The notes under the pieces are model-generated. The model had not been told where the DNA came from. It worked only from the letters and a program-made list of their open reading frames with translations, and did no database searches. Below are positions 10,070-20,953 of a DNA stretch of 64,000 bases, piece after piece (the first letter of the stretch is position 1; each line of letters starts with the position of its first letter). This DNA is from Cavenderia fasciculata (lineage: Eukaryota > Evosea > Eumycetozoa > Acytosteliales > Cavenderiaceae): NCBI RefSeq assembly GCF_000203815.1, contig NW_004457637.1:186001-250000 (forward strand). Direction: 5' to 3'. Both the position numbers and the translations under genes were made by a program.

Positions 10070-12601
10070 ATGATACAAACAACATCAACAATAAATTTAA
10101 ATACTTTAGTTGCACCGTCGTTAGCTTTTATAGGTGTAATCGAAAAGTTGGCAATAGAAAGAGAAAAGAAGAAGACCAACAAAGATGCTATGATAACTAA
10201 AATAGAGGATAAGGGACAACAAGAAGTAGTACTATCATGGTTATTATATCTTGTTGTAAATTGTGAATTATCTACTGTATGTAACCAACACTAACTATAA
10301 ATATATATATATATATTTGTATTTATTGTACTCATTCCTCATTTCTAACATATGAAATATTTCATATATATTTTGATACGCTTTGCAGATTAAAAAACAA
10401 TCGATCTATCTACTCGATAAAGCTTTGAGGACATATGGCACCGCTCACACTTATAATCAAGATATTGTAGAATCTATATTCAATGTTTTGATATCTACCA
10501 ATAATAACAAGAATGATAGTGATGAATCACAAACTATGTTAATATCAATATTAAATATTCTAAATGTTGGTTTCACTAAAAGTATGTATATATCTCATTT
10601 ATTCCAATTCACAAAGTATCACCACTCACTAAACTAAACTCTAAACTAAACTAATACCAATTTATTTAGAACAATATTTAGATTATCTAAAACTTTTAGA
10701 GAATACCATTCGAAAGAATCGTGACAATCAAGCAATCAGAGAGATCATTCTAAAGATCATGGAATCGATTGATACAAAACAAGTTCAACTTGTGGCTTTG
10801 AAAGATAAATCGATAGACATTTTCAACAACATTATGTCAAGCTTTCTCACTGATACTAGTAATGTTCAATACCAATTAAGAGCAATTGGTGTAATTAGAT
10901 CAACGAGTGAAATGATGGTAGACAAATATGGAAGGAAATCAATAGTGGAAAATGACTATGATCTATGCGAATTCTGCATTCCACATTTCGAGTTTTCAAA
11001 TGAACAAGTAATACAACATCTACTCGATCTAATAGAATGGTATAATAATCAATCAAACGGATATGCATATGGTTGGGAGAAGTTTATTGGTTACATTGAC
11101 CCAACTCAATATAAATATGTATGTGTTGTTGTTTTGTAGTTTTGTAGACTTGTACAATTTTTACCAAAAAACCCTAACATCCAAATACCCTTAACAACTT
11201 ATATAATACACTTAGGTATCATCTAGAATATTCCCAATGATGCTCAAGAGATTGTATAAAGCAGACCACGATAAACAAGATGCAGTGGACATTATCCAAT
11301 CGGTAGGAGAAAAGATGGGAATGAGGTATTATGCAAGATATCGATTTGAATTGGTACAACATCTCTTGGAAACTAAACAAGAAGAATATATTGATTTAGT
11401 GTATTGGAGTTATAGAGAGACGAATTGGAGTTATTTTTCGATTTATCTCCCATCCCTCATGAAACAACTCATCAATCGATTCGATCAATTGAAAGATTCT
11501 CAAAAAGAACACTGCCTCAAATTTTTATTTCGTACCAGAATGATGGAATGTGGAGGTATGATTGACATTGTCCATCCATATTTCCGACACTTGGTTGACC
11601 ATGTATGCAAACTTGGCGATGTCCATATGATGTGCAACATGGTCAATGTAGCAGCAGCCAAGGAGGGAATCAGTCAAAACAGTCAACTCTTATTCAACCG
11701 TTTCATCAAAGTATTGATGGATCCATCAACGTTGGCAAAAGATGCATGGTCTCCATGGGGATCAAGGATTTATGCAATGGAGAGGATGATTGACACTATG
11801 CAAGGAGGTGTTTGGAAAAGTGATCAAATACAAGTATTCACCAAATATGATAATGAATATTGCCAAATATTAGAGTGCCCATCAAAAAAACGTGAATCAC
11901 AACCAAACAAGGCTAACCAATTTTTGGATGTTGAACTAACTGCTTGGACTCGCATTCACTGGATTCTATACTACATTTGTTTCCCCCGACATTCCAACAA
12001 CTACAACAACAATAAGGAAATACAAACAGTGATACGAGAAATAACTCGAGCATCGTTGGACGAATTTATAACAAAGGCACCCACCTTTGGAAAATATAGT
12101 TATTTGGTTCCAACGATGATGTATAAATGGGCATTTTTATGTCAAATTGATAAACAACAACAACAAGACATGGTAAAGGTAGTGATAGATTATTATCCTA
12201 AAATAGTCCCACTATTACTCGTCAAGGATATGTTATTCACTAGTGATCAATTGGAACAAATAGATGGCCATAGATCTATGGCCAAGTTGTTTTGGAATAT
12301 AATCAAGATACTCGTACATGAACAACAACAACAACAACAACAATGTCAAATACATTTAGACAAGATACACCAAATGATGATTGATTTTAATGAAGAAATA
12401 TTATGTCACTTGCCCGACCATTTTTGCGTGTTGTTGGATGAGCTGTGGTGTATTCATGAATATCAGGGTGACAAAGATAAAGACCACAACGATGATGATG
12501 AAGACGACCAAGATGATGATGAAGATGTTGAACGTCTGTTTAATCAATTCATCACAAAAGTTGATGATGATAACTATTTGTTGAAAAAAAAAACTAAATA
12601 A
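10070..12601 (+). CDS. Tandem family copy 1: unrecognised, helix-rich protein of about 740 residues
   Basis: Four exons: 10070 to about 10276, 10390-10582, about 10670-11116 and 11216-12601, with GTATGT donors. The ATG at 10070 is preferred because the upstream in-frame codon is TTG. I do not recognise the family. Exons 1-2 give amphipathic helices (VVLSWLLYLVV; IKKQSIYLLDKALR) spaced like armadillo/HEAT repeats; exon 3 opens with YLKLLENTIRKNRDNQ and ends with YIDPTQYKY; exon 4 is a long, mostly helical region (YYARYRFELVQHLLE; IVHPYFRHLVDHVCKLGDVH) followed by a Gln run, an acidic Asp/Glu run and a conserved tail FNQFITKVDDDNYLLKK. No signal peptide, membrane segment or catalytic motif is visible, so a cytosolic or nuclear alpha-solenoid is inferred. 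Two further copies and two relics lie downstream and upstream; this copy looks intact. Confidence 0.75.
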
Positions 12602-12753
12602 CAAAAGTAAATAAATAAACATAACAAACAAGATATTTATTTTATTCATGTGATTTTCTCAAGGGTTAAAAAAAATTTAGCAAAGACATCAAATAAGTTA
12701 ATCGTAGTATACACTACTTTTAGTTGTATTATTATCTCATCAAAGAAGAAGTA

Positions 12754-14979
12754 ATGTCAACAACAACAACAACAAACCAAACTTCTTCTTCTTCTTTAGT
12801 AAAAGTTGGTGTCGAAGGGAAGAAATTAGAATATGAATTATTCAAACTGGTGTTTGATAATAGGTATCTGTCACGTTGTATATTTAATCAAGTTGGAGGT
12901 ATTCATAGAACGTTATCACTCAACTCGATGCTTTTTAGCTCGTACGGGGTGCCGTATCAAACACACGTAGACAGTCGGTCGGCAGTGTATGATAGCATTG
13001 ACTTTGCGTACAGGTCACATCGCATCTTTCCGATTGTCGTCAAGGAGCATGTGGACGCGTGCTTCAAGCCCGACGGCGACCTCAACGCCCGACGCAAGGG
13101 ACTGGCCTTCTTTAACTTTTACAACAGTCACTCGATCCATTCGGTGCAACGGTTGTGCCAGGAACCCAACATCGACCTAGACACCTTTAAAAAGATGATG
13201 ACGCTGGTACGACCCAAAGTGTTTGTCAAGAAAAACTATAACATTCTCAGGTGGTCGGTTCTTAGTGGCGATCAAGACCGAATAAAGTATCTAGAAGCAA
13301 TAGGGTACAAACACGGTCCTAGAAAGTATAATCCTGCCAATCGAATCAGTTTTAATTTCCCCTCCTCAACTACCACTACTTTGACTACGACGGCGGCGGC
13401 GGTTAACAAACAACAACCAGAGTTTACATTTCAATCATTGATATGGAGAGGCTATAGTGATTGGATAGACGATGAAGGTGAATCGGCCGAGATTATGGAC
13501 AAACTCTATCAACTGTACACACCAACCATTTTGAAAAAATACAACTCTCAACTACAAGATTACTTTCATTCCAAATTAAAAGAAATGATTGATCAGTACA
13601 ACATTAATTTAAAAAGACAACAACAACAACAACAAAAGAATAATAGTAATAATAATAAGGAAACAAAAGAAGAGACCAAAGTAGAAAAATGGGAAGATAA
13701 TCCAAACCCAAGCAATTGGTTTACAAAAAAAGAATTAAATTTATTGTTTATTTATTTTGTGGCATTGGAAGAGGACATTGGTTTAAAGAATGCATTCACG
13801 GCATCTACGGTAAAGTTATTGTTACATGGTAATAGCCCGATCGTGATAACTTATTTTGTCAGTAATACGACACCTCGAAACTTGACAATGATGAACTTCA
13901 TTTTCAATATTTCTTCGCAGATCAATCTAGAGTTGTTCAACTATGCACTGGACAGTTTCAAAGAGTTTTACGATACTGACACTATTCGTCGTACACTTCA
14001 CCATATGCTGGTTGAATCAATCGGCGCTGGAGAATATGTTAGTACACGTAATATATTGGCGTGTGGTAGACTGCCACTAATAGACTATTCAACACAATCA
14101 AGTGTTCTCAACCCATTCCTACTCGACCACTATGTAGCCATTGGCAACGATTTTTTCAGACGACCAGAACACAACATCACAAAAGTAAACCAACGATACT
14201 GGTTAGATATCTATAAATGCGCAGCACTGTCGCTTCGAAACGATGTCATGGAGTCATTCTTTAGCATTCCAGTCATCACTGATCCAAATGATGTCGCAAC
14301 TATTCTAAAATACGCCATTCAAGGTGCAAATTATTTAATGGCTTTGCGTATCAGAGATAGAAACCTCATCTCTGAAAGGTATGCTCGTGATGTATTCACA
14401 TCATTTGTCAAACAAATTCCTATACTCTGTTCCAACAGAGTAGACGCTGCTATTGATTTTGCTTGGACTTGGGAAGACGGTCTTGTATTGGATACTTGGA
14501 GTACAGTTGTTCAAGTTGCCATTTCAAATCAAAGATTAGATGTATTATTAAAATTAAAAGTATGTCATATTTAAAAAAAATAATATAATTAAATCAAAAT
14601 TAAAAAAGATTTACTAATCAATAATTATAATTATTATTATTAATATTAATATTTTTTTTAGGAACATGAAATTTTAGATAGTGATTTCCAAATTTATGTT
14701 AAACCAATGGTTATTAAACATACTATATTCCTACTTGAATGCATGGAGGCGTTGCCAGCCAATTGTTTTTCTAGTGAAGATTTGAGTGTACAGACGTGGA
14801 AGAGTATCATCAGAAAGGCAAAGGTCAAGCATGTACTAGATCAAGTGGGCAAGGTAATAGAACGATATTTTGATTTGGAAATTCATAAATGTGAATATAC
14901 AAAATATCAGGTTAAAAGTTTCCTATCTCGTAGTTATATTGGTTCTTCTTACAAGTATTATGCAGACGAAAAATATTAA
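12754..14979 (+). CDS. Divergent ankyrin-type dictyostelid protein
   Basis: Two exons (12754-14559 and 14662-14979) encode about 707 residues. The frame extends upstream only to a TTG, so the ATG at 12754 is taken as start. After a Thr/Ser leader comes KLVFDNRYLSRCIFNQVGGI, a module that commonly opens large dictyostelid families with degenerate ankyrin-like repeats; later segments such as ILRWSVLSGDQDRIKYLEAIGY and IYKCAALSLRNDVMESFF keep the ankyrin helix-turn-helix spacing without the consensus. A Gln/Asn/Lys insertion lies at about residues 290-320. Codons at 12940-13200 are notably G+C-rich against the surroundings. The gene sits between copies 1 and 2 of the tandem family and is related in type to the minus-strand gene at 39932-42286. 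Probably a protein-interaction scaffold; the function is unknown. Confidence 0.7.
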
Positions 14980-15198
14980 TAAATAAATAAATAATAATAT
15001 TAATAAATACCAACCCAAAAAAAAAAACCTCCCAACCAAGATTTCAACCATACACCTACCATGTGGGTTATTAGTACTTTGGTTGTTAATAGCATTCTTG
15101 CAAGAATCTATAGATGGATGATTAAACATCAAATAGCAATAGACGATGATGGTGATGGTTATATTATATTATATTTGTTGATTAATTAAATTGCAACA

Positions 15199-17645
15199 AT
15201 GCATAATCCATCATCAGAGTTCAAAGACGAAACACAAAAGTTGGCAATAGAAAGAGAAAGGAAGAAAAAGAAGAAGAATAAGACCAACAAAGATGATGAT
15301 GATGGTGATGATAACAGCAACAACAACTATAAACAACAATATAATGATATCATAACAACAACAACAATAGAACAAGAAAAAGGTCAGGAAGGAAAAATAA
15401 TATCATGGTTATTATATCTTGTTGTAGATGAATCTACATTATCTCCTGCGGTATGTACTTTATAGTATAATAAACTATATCTAACATATTGTATTGTTCA
15501 TTTCTAACATATTATTTAATAGATTAAAAAACAATCAATCTATTTACTCGATAAAGCTCTAAAGAAATATAGTAGCACTGCCACTATTACTACGACTATT
15601 AAATATGATTGGACTTTGAATACAAATATATTAAAGATTCTATTCAATCTCTTGGTATTATACAACAAAGAGGATGATGAAGATGATGAAACACAACCTC
15701 GATTAATATCAATCTTAAATACTCTAAATGCTGGTATTACTGATAGTGGTATGTACCATTCATTCATTCATGAAAATGTACTACCATTCACTTACCAATT
15801 TATTTATTTATATAGAACAAAATGTAGAGTATCTAAAACTAATAGAGAATACAATTCGAAAGAATCGTGATAATCAAGTAATCAGAGAGATCATTCTAAA
15901 GATCATGGAATCAATTGACCCGAAACAGCTTGTGTCTACTTTTTCGTCTATACATATTTCCGAAAACATTATGACTTACTTTCTCACTGATCCTAGTAAC
16001 GATCAATACCAATTTAGAGTAATTGATATAATAATCCGATTAAAGAGTACCCATCACAAATATATTTCAATAGTGGAAGAGTCAGACTATAATAGATACG
16101 AATTCTATTCTCAAGAATTGTTTTCAAATCATCAAGTAATTCAACGTTTATTCGATCTATTAGAATGGTTTATTCAATCTGGGAATAAACCTTCTTTCAA
16201 TAGGTTTATTAATTACATTGACCCAACTAAATATAAATATGTATGTGATAACACTCACATATTAAAAGTCAACCATTTATATTTTAATAATAATAATTAC
16301 TAATAATAATAATAATAATAATAATAATATTTAATTAACCAAAATGGTAATCTACTATCTATTAGGTATCATCTAGAATATTCCCAATAATGCTCAAACA
16401 ATTATATGAATTATAACGGATGTAGTGGACACTATCCAAAGGGTAGGAGCAAAGGTGGGAATGAAGTATTTTGCAAGATATCAATTTGAATTGATACAAT
16501 ACCTCATCAAAATTGGACAAGTGGAGTATATGAAGCAGATCTCAATAGAGGATTCTAATTATTTTTCGATTTATCTCCCATCCATTTTGAAACCACTCCT
16601 CTCCAGCTTTGATCGACGGGAATTTTACAATTACCACAAAGATCGCCGCCTAAATTATTTATTGTGTGATGACATGATCGACAATGTCTATCCATATTTC
16701 CGACACTTGGTTGATCATGTATGCAGACTTGGTAAAGTCCACTTGATGTGTGACATGATCGATGTGACAGTGGCCAAGGAAGGGGTTAGTGGTCAAAATA
16801 GTCAAAGCTTATTCGACCGTTTCTACAAAGTATTGGTGGATCCAACATCAAAGATGAGGCGACAAACATGGTCGTCAAGGATTACAGCAATAGCAAAGAT
16901 GATTGACTCTATGCAAAGATGTGTTTGGAAAAGTTATCAAATCTACGAGGTATACACCATACATGTCAATGAATATTGTCAAACAATAGATACAAAGAAG
17001 AAGAAACAATATAAAAACTCATCGAGGAGGTCCAAAGGTTATAAGGGTGAATTAACTGAATGGATTATCACTCACTCGATTCTATGTGACCTTTTCATCA
17101 ACCAAGAAATGGAAACTAGTCAAACTTTGTTGTTACTCGAAATGACACAAACATCTTTGGCTGAATATATAACCATAGCACCCACCACTGAAACAGCCTA
17201 TCTTTATTTTCTTCCAACTATTATATATAAATGGAAATTATTATGTGATAATCAAAAAGACAAGGTAAAGGCAGTGATAGATTATTATCCTAAAATAATA
17301 CCACTATTTCTAGAGAACGAAATGTTATTCGCTACAGATGAATCAAAGTATATTATAAAAGAGGGTGGCTATCAATCTATCACCCATTCATTTTGGAAAA
17401 TAATCAAGATACTTGTCAAAGAGGAACAACAACAATGTCAAATACATATGAACAAGATACACCAAATGTTGTTTGATTTTAATCAAAAAAACAAAGATAA
17501 ATTACCCAATCATTTTTGCTTGTTGTTGGAGACATTGTGTAATATTCACGAATATGACAAAGATGATGATGAAGATGATAACCGTCTGCGTGATCAATTC
17601 ATCACAAAAGTAGATGACGGTAGCTATTTGTTGAAAAATAAATAA
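15199..17645 (+). pseudogene. Tandem family copy 2, probably broken
   Basis: The same four-exon plan as copies 1 and 3: 15199-15450, 15524-15749, about 15817-16240 and 16366-17645. Exons 1-3 read through cleanly (KKQSIYLLDKALKKY; EQNVEYLKLIENTIRKNRDN; YIDPTKYKY). Exon 4 starts as expected (VSSRIFPIMLKQLYEL) but then meets an in-frame TAA at 16414-16416 and the rest of the exon (DTIQRVGAKVGMKYFARYQF onward) continues in a shifted frame to the normal tail FITKVDDGSYLLKNK. No splice sites were found that would remove the break, so I call a recent pseudogene. Alternatives are an assembly error or a truncated protein of about 300 residues. More than 95% of the frame is otherwise open, pointing to recent loss. 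Confidence 0.65.
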
Positions 17646-17819
17646 ATAAAAAATTAAATAAATATATTAATAAATCGATTAATCCCTGCTTGTTACACCC
17701 ATACCCACTAGTTTTGTTAATTTAATTTTTCTTTTTTAGAATATACAAAAGAGTAATAATATATTAGATTATCTATCTTTATTTGTTTTATGAATAGTAT
17801 AGTAATGATGATAAATAGA

Positions 17820-19583
17820 TTAAACAATAGGTTGATAGGCAGCTGAACGCTTTTTAATTACAACAACGATAATGATACCAGCAATAGCAGCAACTCCTGC
17901 AGCTGCACCTGCACCAATACCGATTTTTTGACCGGTGGTCAATTTCTTCTCTCCTCCTTTACTGCTACCACCACTAGTACTTCCTCCAGTACTACCAGCA
18001 CTGCCTGTTGTACTACCAGCACCGCCTGTTGTACTGCCACCAGTACTGCCTGTTGTACTACCACCAGTACTGCCAGTAGCACCTGTGGTTGGCGATCCAT
18101 TTGTATTACATGAACCTGAATTGCCAGAAACTAAACAACCATTACCAAGACAAGATATTTGGGTGGCATCTGCAGCAGAATCGGTATTGTTGGTGAACGA
18201 TACAGTATCGAGTGTAAAGACAGACGATTGCTGACAAGTGATACCTGCACCGTCAGCGGCATTGTTAGAGTCGATGACGGTGTTGCTAATGGCCACTGAA
18301 GGTGAATTTGTGGCGTAGATGGCACCACCGCCGCCGACAGATTGTGCTTGGTTGTTGGCTAGTTCAGAGTCTTGAATAACAAGAGATTTGACAGAGTTTG
18401 CGTAGATGGCACCTCCAACATTGGATGCAGTGTTGTTGGTCAAGGTAATACGTTCGAGTGTTACATAAGCGGTAGCATTCAAGGCAAGGGCGCCACCAAA
18501 GGAAGCACCACCACTGTCGAGTACACAGTCAATAAGAGTTGCATTGGCGCCGTCGGAAACATAGACTTGGCCATAGACAGACCCAAAGTTGAAAAATATC
18601 TTGGTGTATGTCATGTTTAGGGAAGCATACTGACCAGATACTGCAATGGCCGTCGAGTTGTTGTTGATAAAGAAGAGCGAGTCTGTTTGAACCCATGCAT
18701 TGTACACCTGGAAAAGGGCGCCATTGCCAATATAGTTGTATTCGAATCTTTCGCCTTCGAGATAGCTGCCAAATGATTCGGTCACGTAGATGATGGCGCC
18801 ATTGTTGTTGACAAAGCTATTGTATGCGTAGTTGTTGCTGTCGAAATAGCCAATACTTTGCTCACCGAGTGCTACAAAGTAGAGGGCAGAGCTTGTCGTA
18901 AAGACCGAATTGGACAAGGCGAGCGAGGCACCGACAAGCGAAATAATGGCATGGCCGGCTTGGAGATCTCTAAATTCGCAATCAGTGATGGTGACATTTG
19001 GAGGATTGGGTGGTGTTATAACGTTGATGATGTCGATTGAGCTAATATTGTAAAAGTTATCGTTGACAAGAGAGATGCCAACAATGCCAGATGTGACATT
19101 GGCAAAAATGACGCCACCAGGCTGATCAACGCCAAGCTTGAGGTCGGTGACATAGGTGTGCGTCAAAGTGACAAAGGTCGAGTCGTACTGCGATGCCAAG
19201 GTATTGGCAGGTGGTGCAATTTGGATAAAGTAGGGAGCACCTGCAGTGGTCAAGTTAAATGCCACTGGTGTTGGGCCTTGAGGATCGGCAGAATCAATGG
19301 TGATGGTTTGGTTGTACACCTGAATGTTGGCATTACCTGGTCCAGTATAGACACCACCTGCCAATAAAATGATCAATGGACCAATAACACCGCTTTTAGT
19401 GAAAGATGTCAATGCGCTTTGTAAATCTGGACATGCATTTGCAACTGTGATATCGATACCACAATCAACACTAGTACTTGTTGAATTTAAATTGACATAT
19501 AGTGTTGTTGTTGTAGTTGAATTTACTGATGTTTGTAATAATGCGACCAAGGTAAATAGAAATATGTAAATTAAAGAATTCAT
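17820..19583 (-). CDS. Single-pass surface protein with right-handed beta-helix (pectin-lyase-like fold)
   Basis: A single exon of 587 residues. It has a signal peptide (IYIFLFTLVALLQTSVNS), a long ectodomain of short beta-strand repeats and Asn ladders (ITDCEFRDL, LIDCVLDSGGASFGGALAL, ITLTNNTASNVGGAIYANS, VIDSNNAADGAGI), a Gly/Ser/Thr stalk made of TGSTGGST-like repeats (about residues 500-540), a lysine stop region, one membrane helix (IGIGAGAAAGVAAIAGIIIV) and a short cytoplasmic tail KKRSAAYQPIV. The GGAI/NNTA motifs are those of polymorphic-membrane-protein and pectin-lyase-like beta-helices, a type common among dictyostelid surface proteins. Many N-glycosylation sites are present. Ligand or enzymatic activity is unknown. 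It is intronless, G+C-richer than its neighbours, and lies antisense between tandem-family copies 2 and 3. Confidence 0.75.
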   Translation of the reverse strand: MNSLIYIFLFTLVALLQTSVNSTTTTTLYVNLNSTSTSVDCGIDITVANACPDLQSALTSFTKSGVIGPLIILLAGGVYTGPGNANIQVYNQTITIDSADPQGPTPVAFNLTTAGAPYFIQIAPPANTLASQYDSTFVTLTHTYVTDLKLGVDQPGGVIFANVTSGIVGISLVNDNFYNISSIDIINVITPPNPPNVTITDCEFRDLQAGHAIISLVGASLALSNSVFTTSSALYFVALGEQSIGYFDSNNYAYNSFVNNNGAIIYVTESFGSYLEGERFEYNYIGNGALFQVYNAWVQTDSLFFINNNSTAIAVSGQYASLNMTYTKIFFNFGSVYGQVYVSDGANATLIDCVLDSGGASFGGALALNATAYVTLERITLTNNTASNVGGAIYANSVKSLVIQDSELANNQAQSVGGGGAIYATNSPSVAISNTVIDSNNAADGAGITCQQSSVFTLDTVSFTNNTDSAADATQISCLGNGCLVSGNSGSCNTNGSPTTGATGSTGGSTTGSTGGSTTGGAGSTTGSAGSTGGSTSGGSSKGGEKKLTTGQKIGIGAGAAAGVAAIAGIIIVVVIKKRSAAYQPIV

Positions 19584-20442
19584 TTATTTATATCTCTTAA
19601 AAAATCTTTTTAAACGAATCGAATTTTGATGATCATCATCTTTTCAACTACAGTTTCATTAAATAGTGGCCCCAAAGATATCATGTATTTGGATTCCTCC
19701 GATACCTAAGTGATCAACTATTTTTTATTCAGATATTTTTAAAATAAAAATAAAAGGAGTTGAATTTTCAAAAGGAACAATCCACTTAACATTCGATCAG
19801 ATACTCTCAAATTGCGATGGTATTGGCATTATTAGTAGTTTCACTATTTTGGAAACTAAAGAGAGCTACATGAAGTATTTCCTTCTCGAATGCTTAAAAA
19901 ATACTTCTCGAATTTGATTTTTGTTCCGAAAAACTATGTTTGTCATTTTCTGACCCTTTTTTGGTTTTCATTGGAATAGGCGCCCTCAACAACATTTCCG
20001 TGAGCCCTATAAAACCATATTAATTAATCGCGTTGATTTATTTTTGATAGATATTATATTATACTTACATTTTTCAACACAAACATTTTTTTTATATTGG
20101 GTACCAATTAATCTCAGTATTTGGGGAACATTCAGACGACCATGATGAAAATGATAACCGTATGTGCGTCATCAATCCATATCACTAAAGTAGATAAAAG
20201 CTATTTGTTTGTGAAAAAACTATAAATAAATAATTAATTAAATAAAAAACAAAGATGGTTACCCATCTTGTGAACAACTTTCTTTTTTTCATTGTTGCCC
20301 CTTCAAACAACCACAAAGCAACCAAGGAAATGATACGGGGGTTATTATGAATAGCATTCAATCATCATCGTTCACAAAGTAGTGTCTACACAAAGATGAT
20401 GATCACCTTCATATTTGTAATTGTTAATAACTCACAACAACA
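19584..20442. other. Intergenic region with gene debris
   Basis: An 860-base stretch upstream of both the beta-helix gene (minus) and tandem copy 3 (plus). It contains two short protein-like open segments on the plus strand (19632-19709 and 19753-19917) that I cannot assign, a relic of a tandem-family 3' end (20141-20235), and a short inverted repeat GAAGTATTT...AAATACTTC near 19872-19907. No intact gene is seen. Confidence 0.5.
20141..20235 (+). pseudogene. Relic of tandem-family 3' end (copy B)
   Basis: This stretch matches the last about 90 bases of the tandem-family genes: ATGATAACCGT, ATCA-CTAAAGTAGAT and AGCTATTTGTT correspond to the acidic run and conserved FITKVDD-SYLL tail of copy 2, followed by the same TAAATAAATAA-type downstream sequence. 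The frame is lost. It shows that another copy once ended about 200 bases upstream of copy 3; its body is not detectable and the beta-helix gene now occupies the space. Confidence 0.65.
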
Positions 20443-20881
20443 ATGAATTTAAATATTCTCGTCACACCATCATCAGAGTTTATAGACTTAATAGTAAAGT
20501 TGGGATTAGAAAGAGAAAAGAAGAAGACCAACAAGACCAACAACAACAACAACAACAACAACAAGTATAAACAACAATACAATTATATGATAAAAACATT
20601 GGAACAGCAAGAAACAGTACTATCATGGTTATTATATCTTGTTGTAAATTGTGAATTATCTCATGTATGTAACACTAACTATAAAGCTCTGAATAAATAG
20701 ACTATAGTCTAGTCTATCTTCGTTTATAGTTTATATTTCTAACCTTTGATATATATAGATTAAAAAACAATCAATCTATCTCCTCGATAAAGCTTTGAGG
20801 AAATATACGACACCTTCTAAATGTCCTTTTGCTTATAATCGAGATATCAATACAATATTCAATGTTTTGATGTTTTTTTTC

Positions 20882-20953
<72 letters not shown>

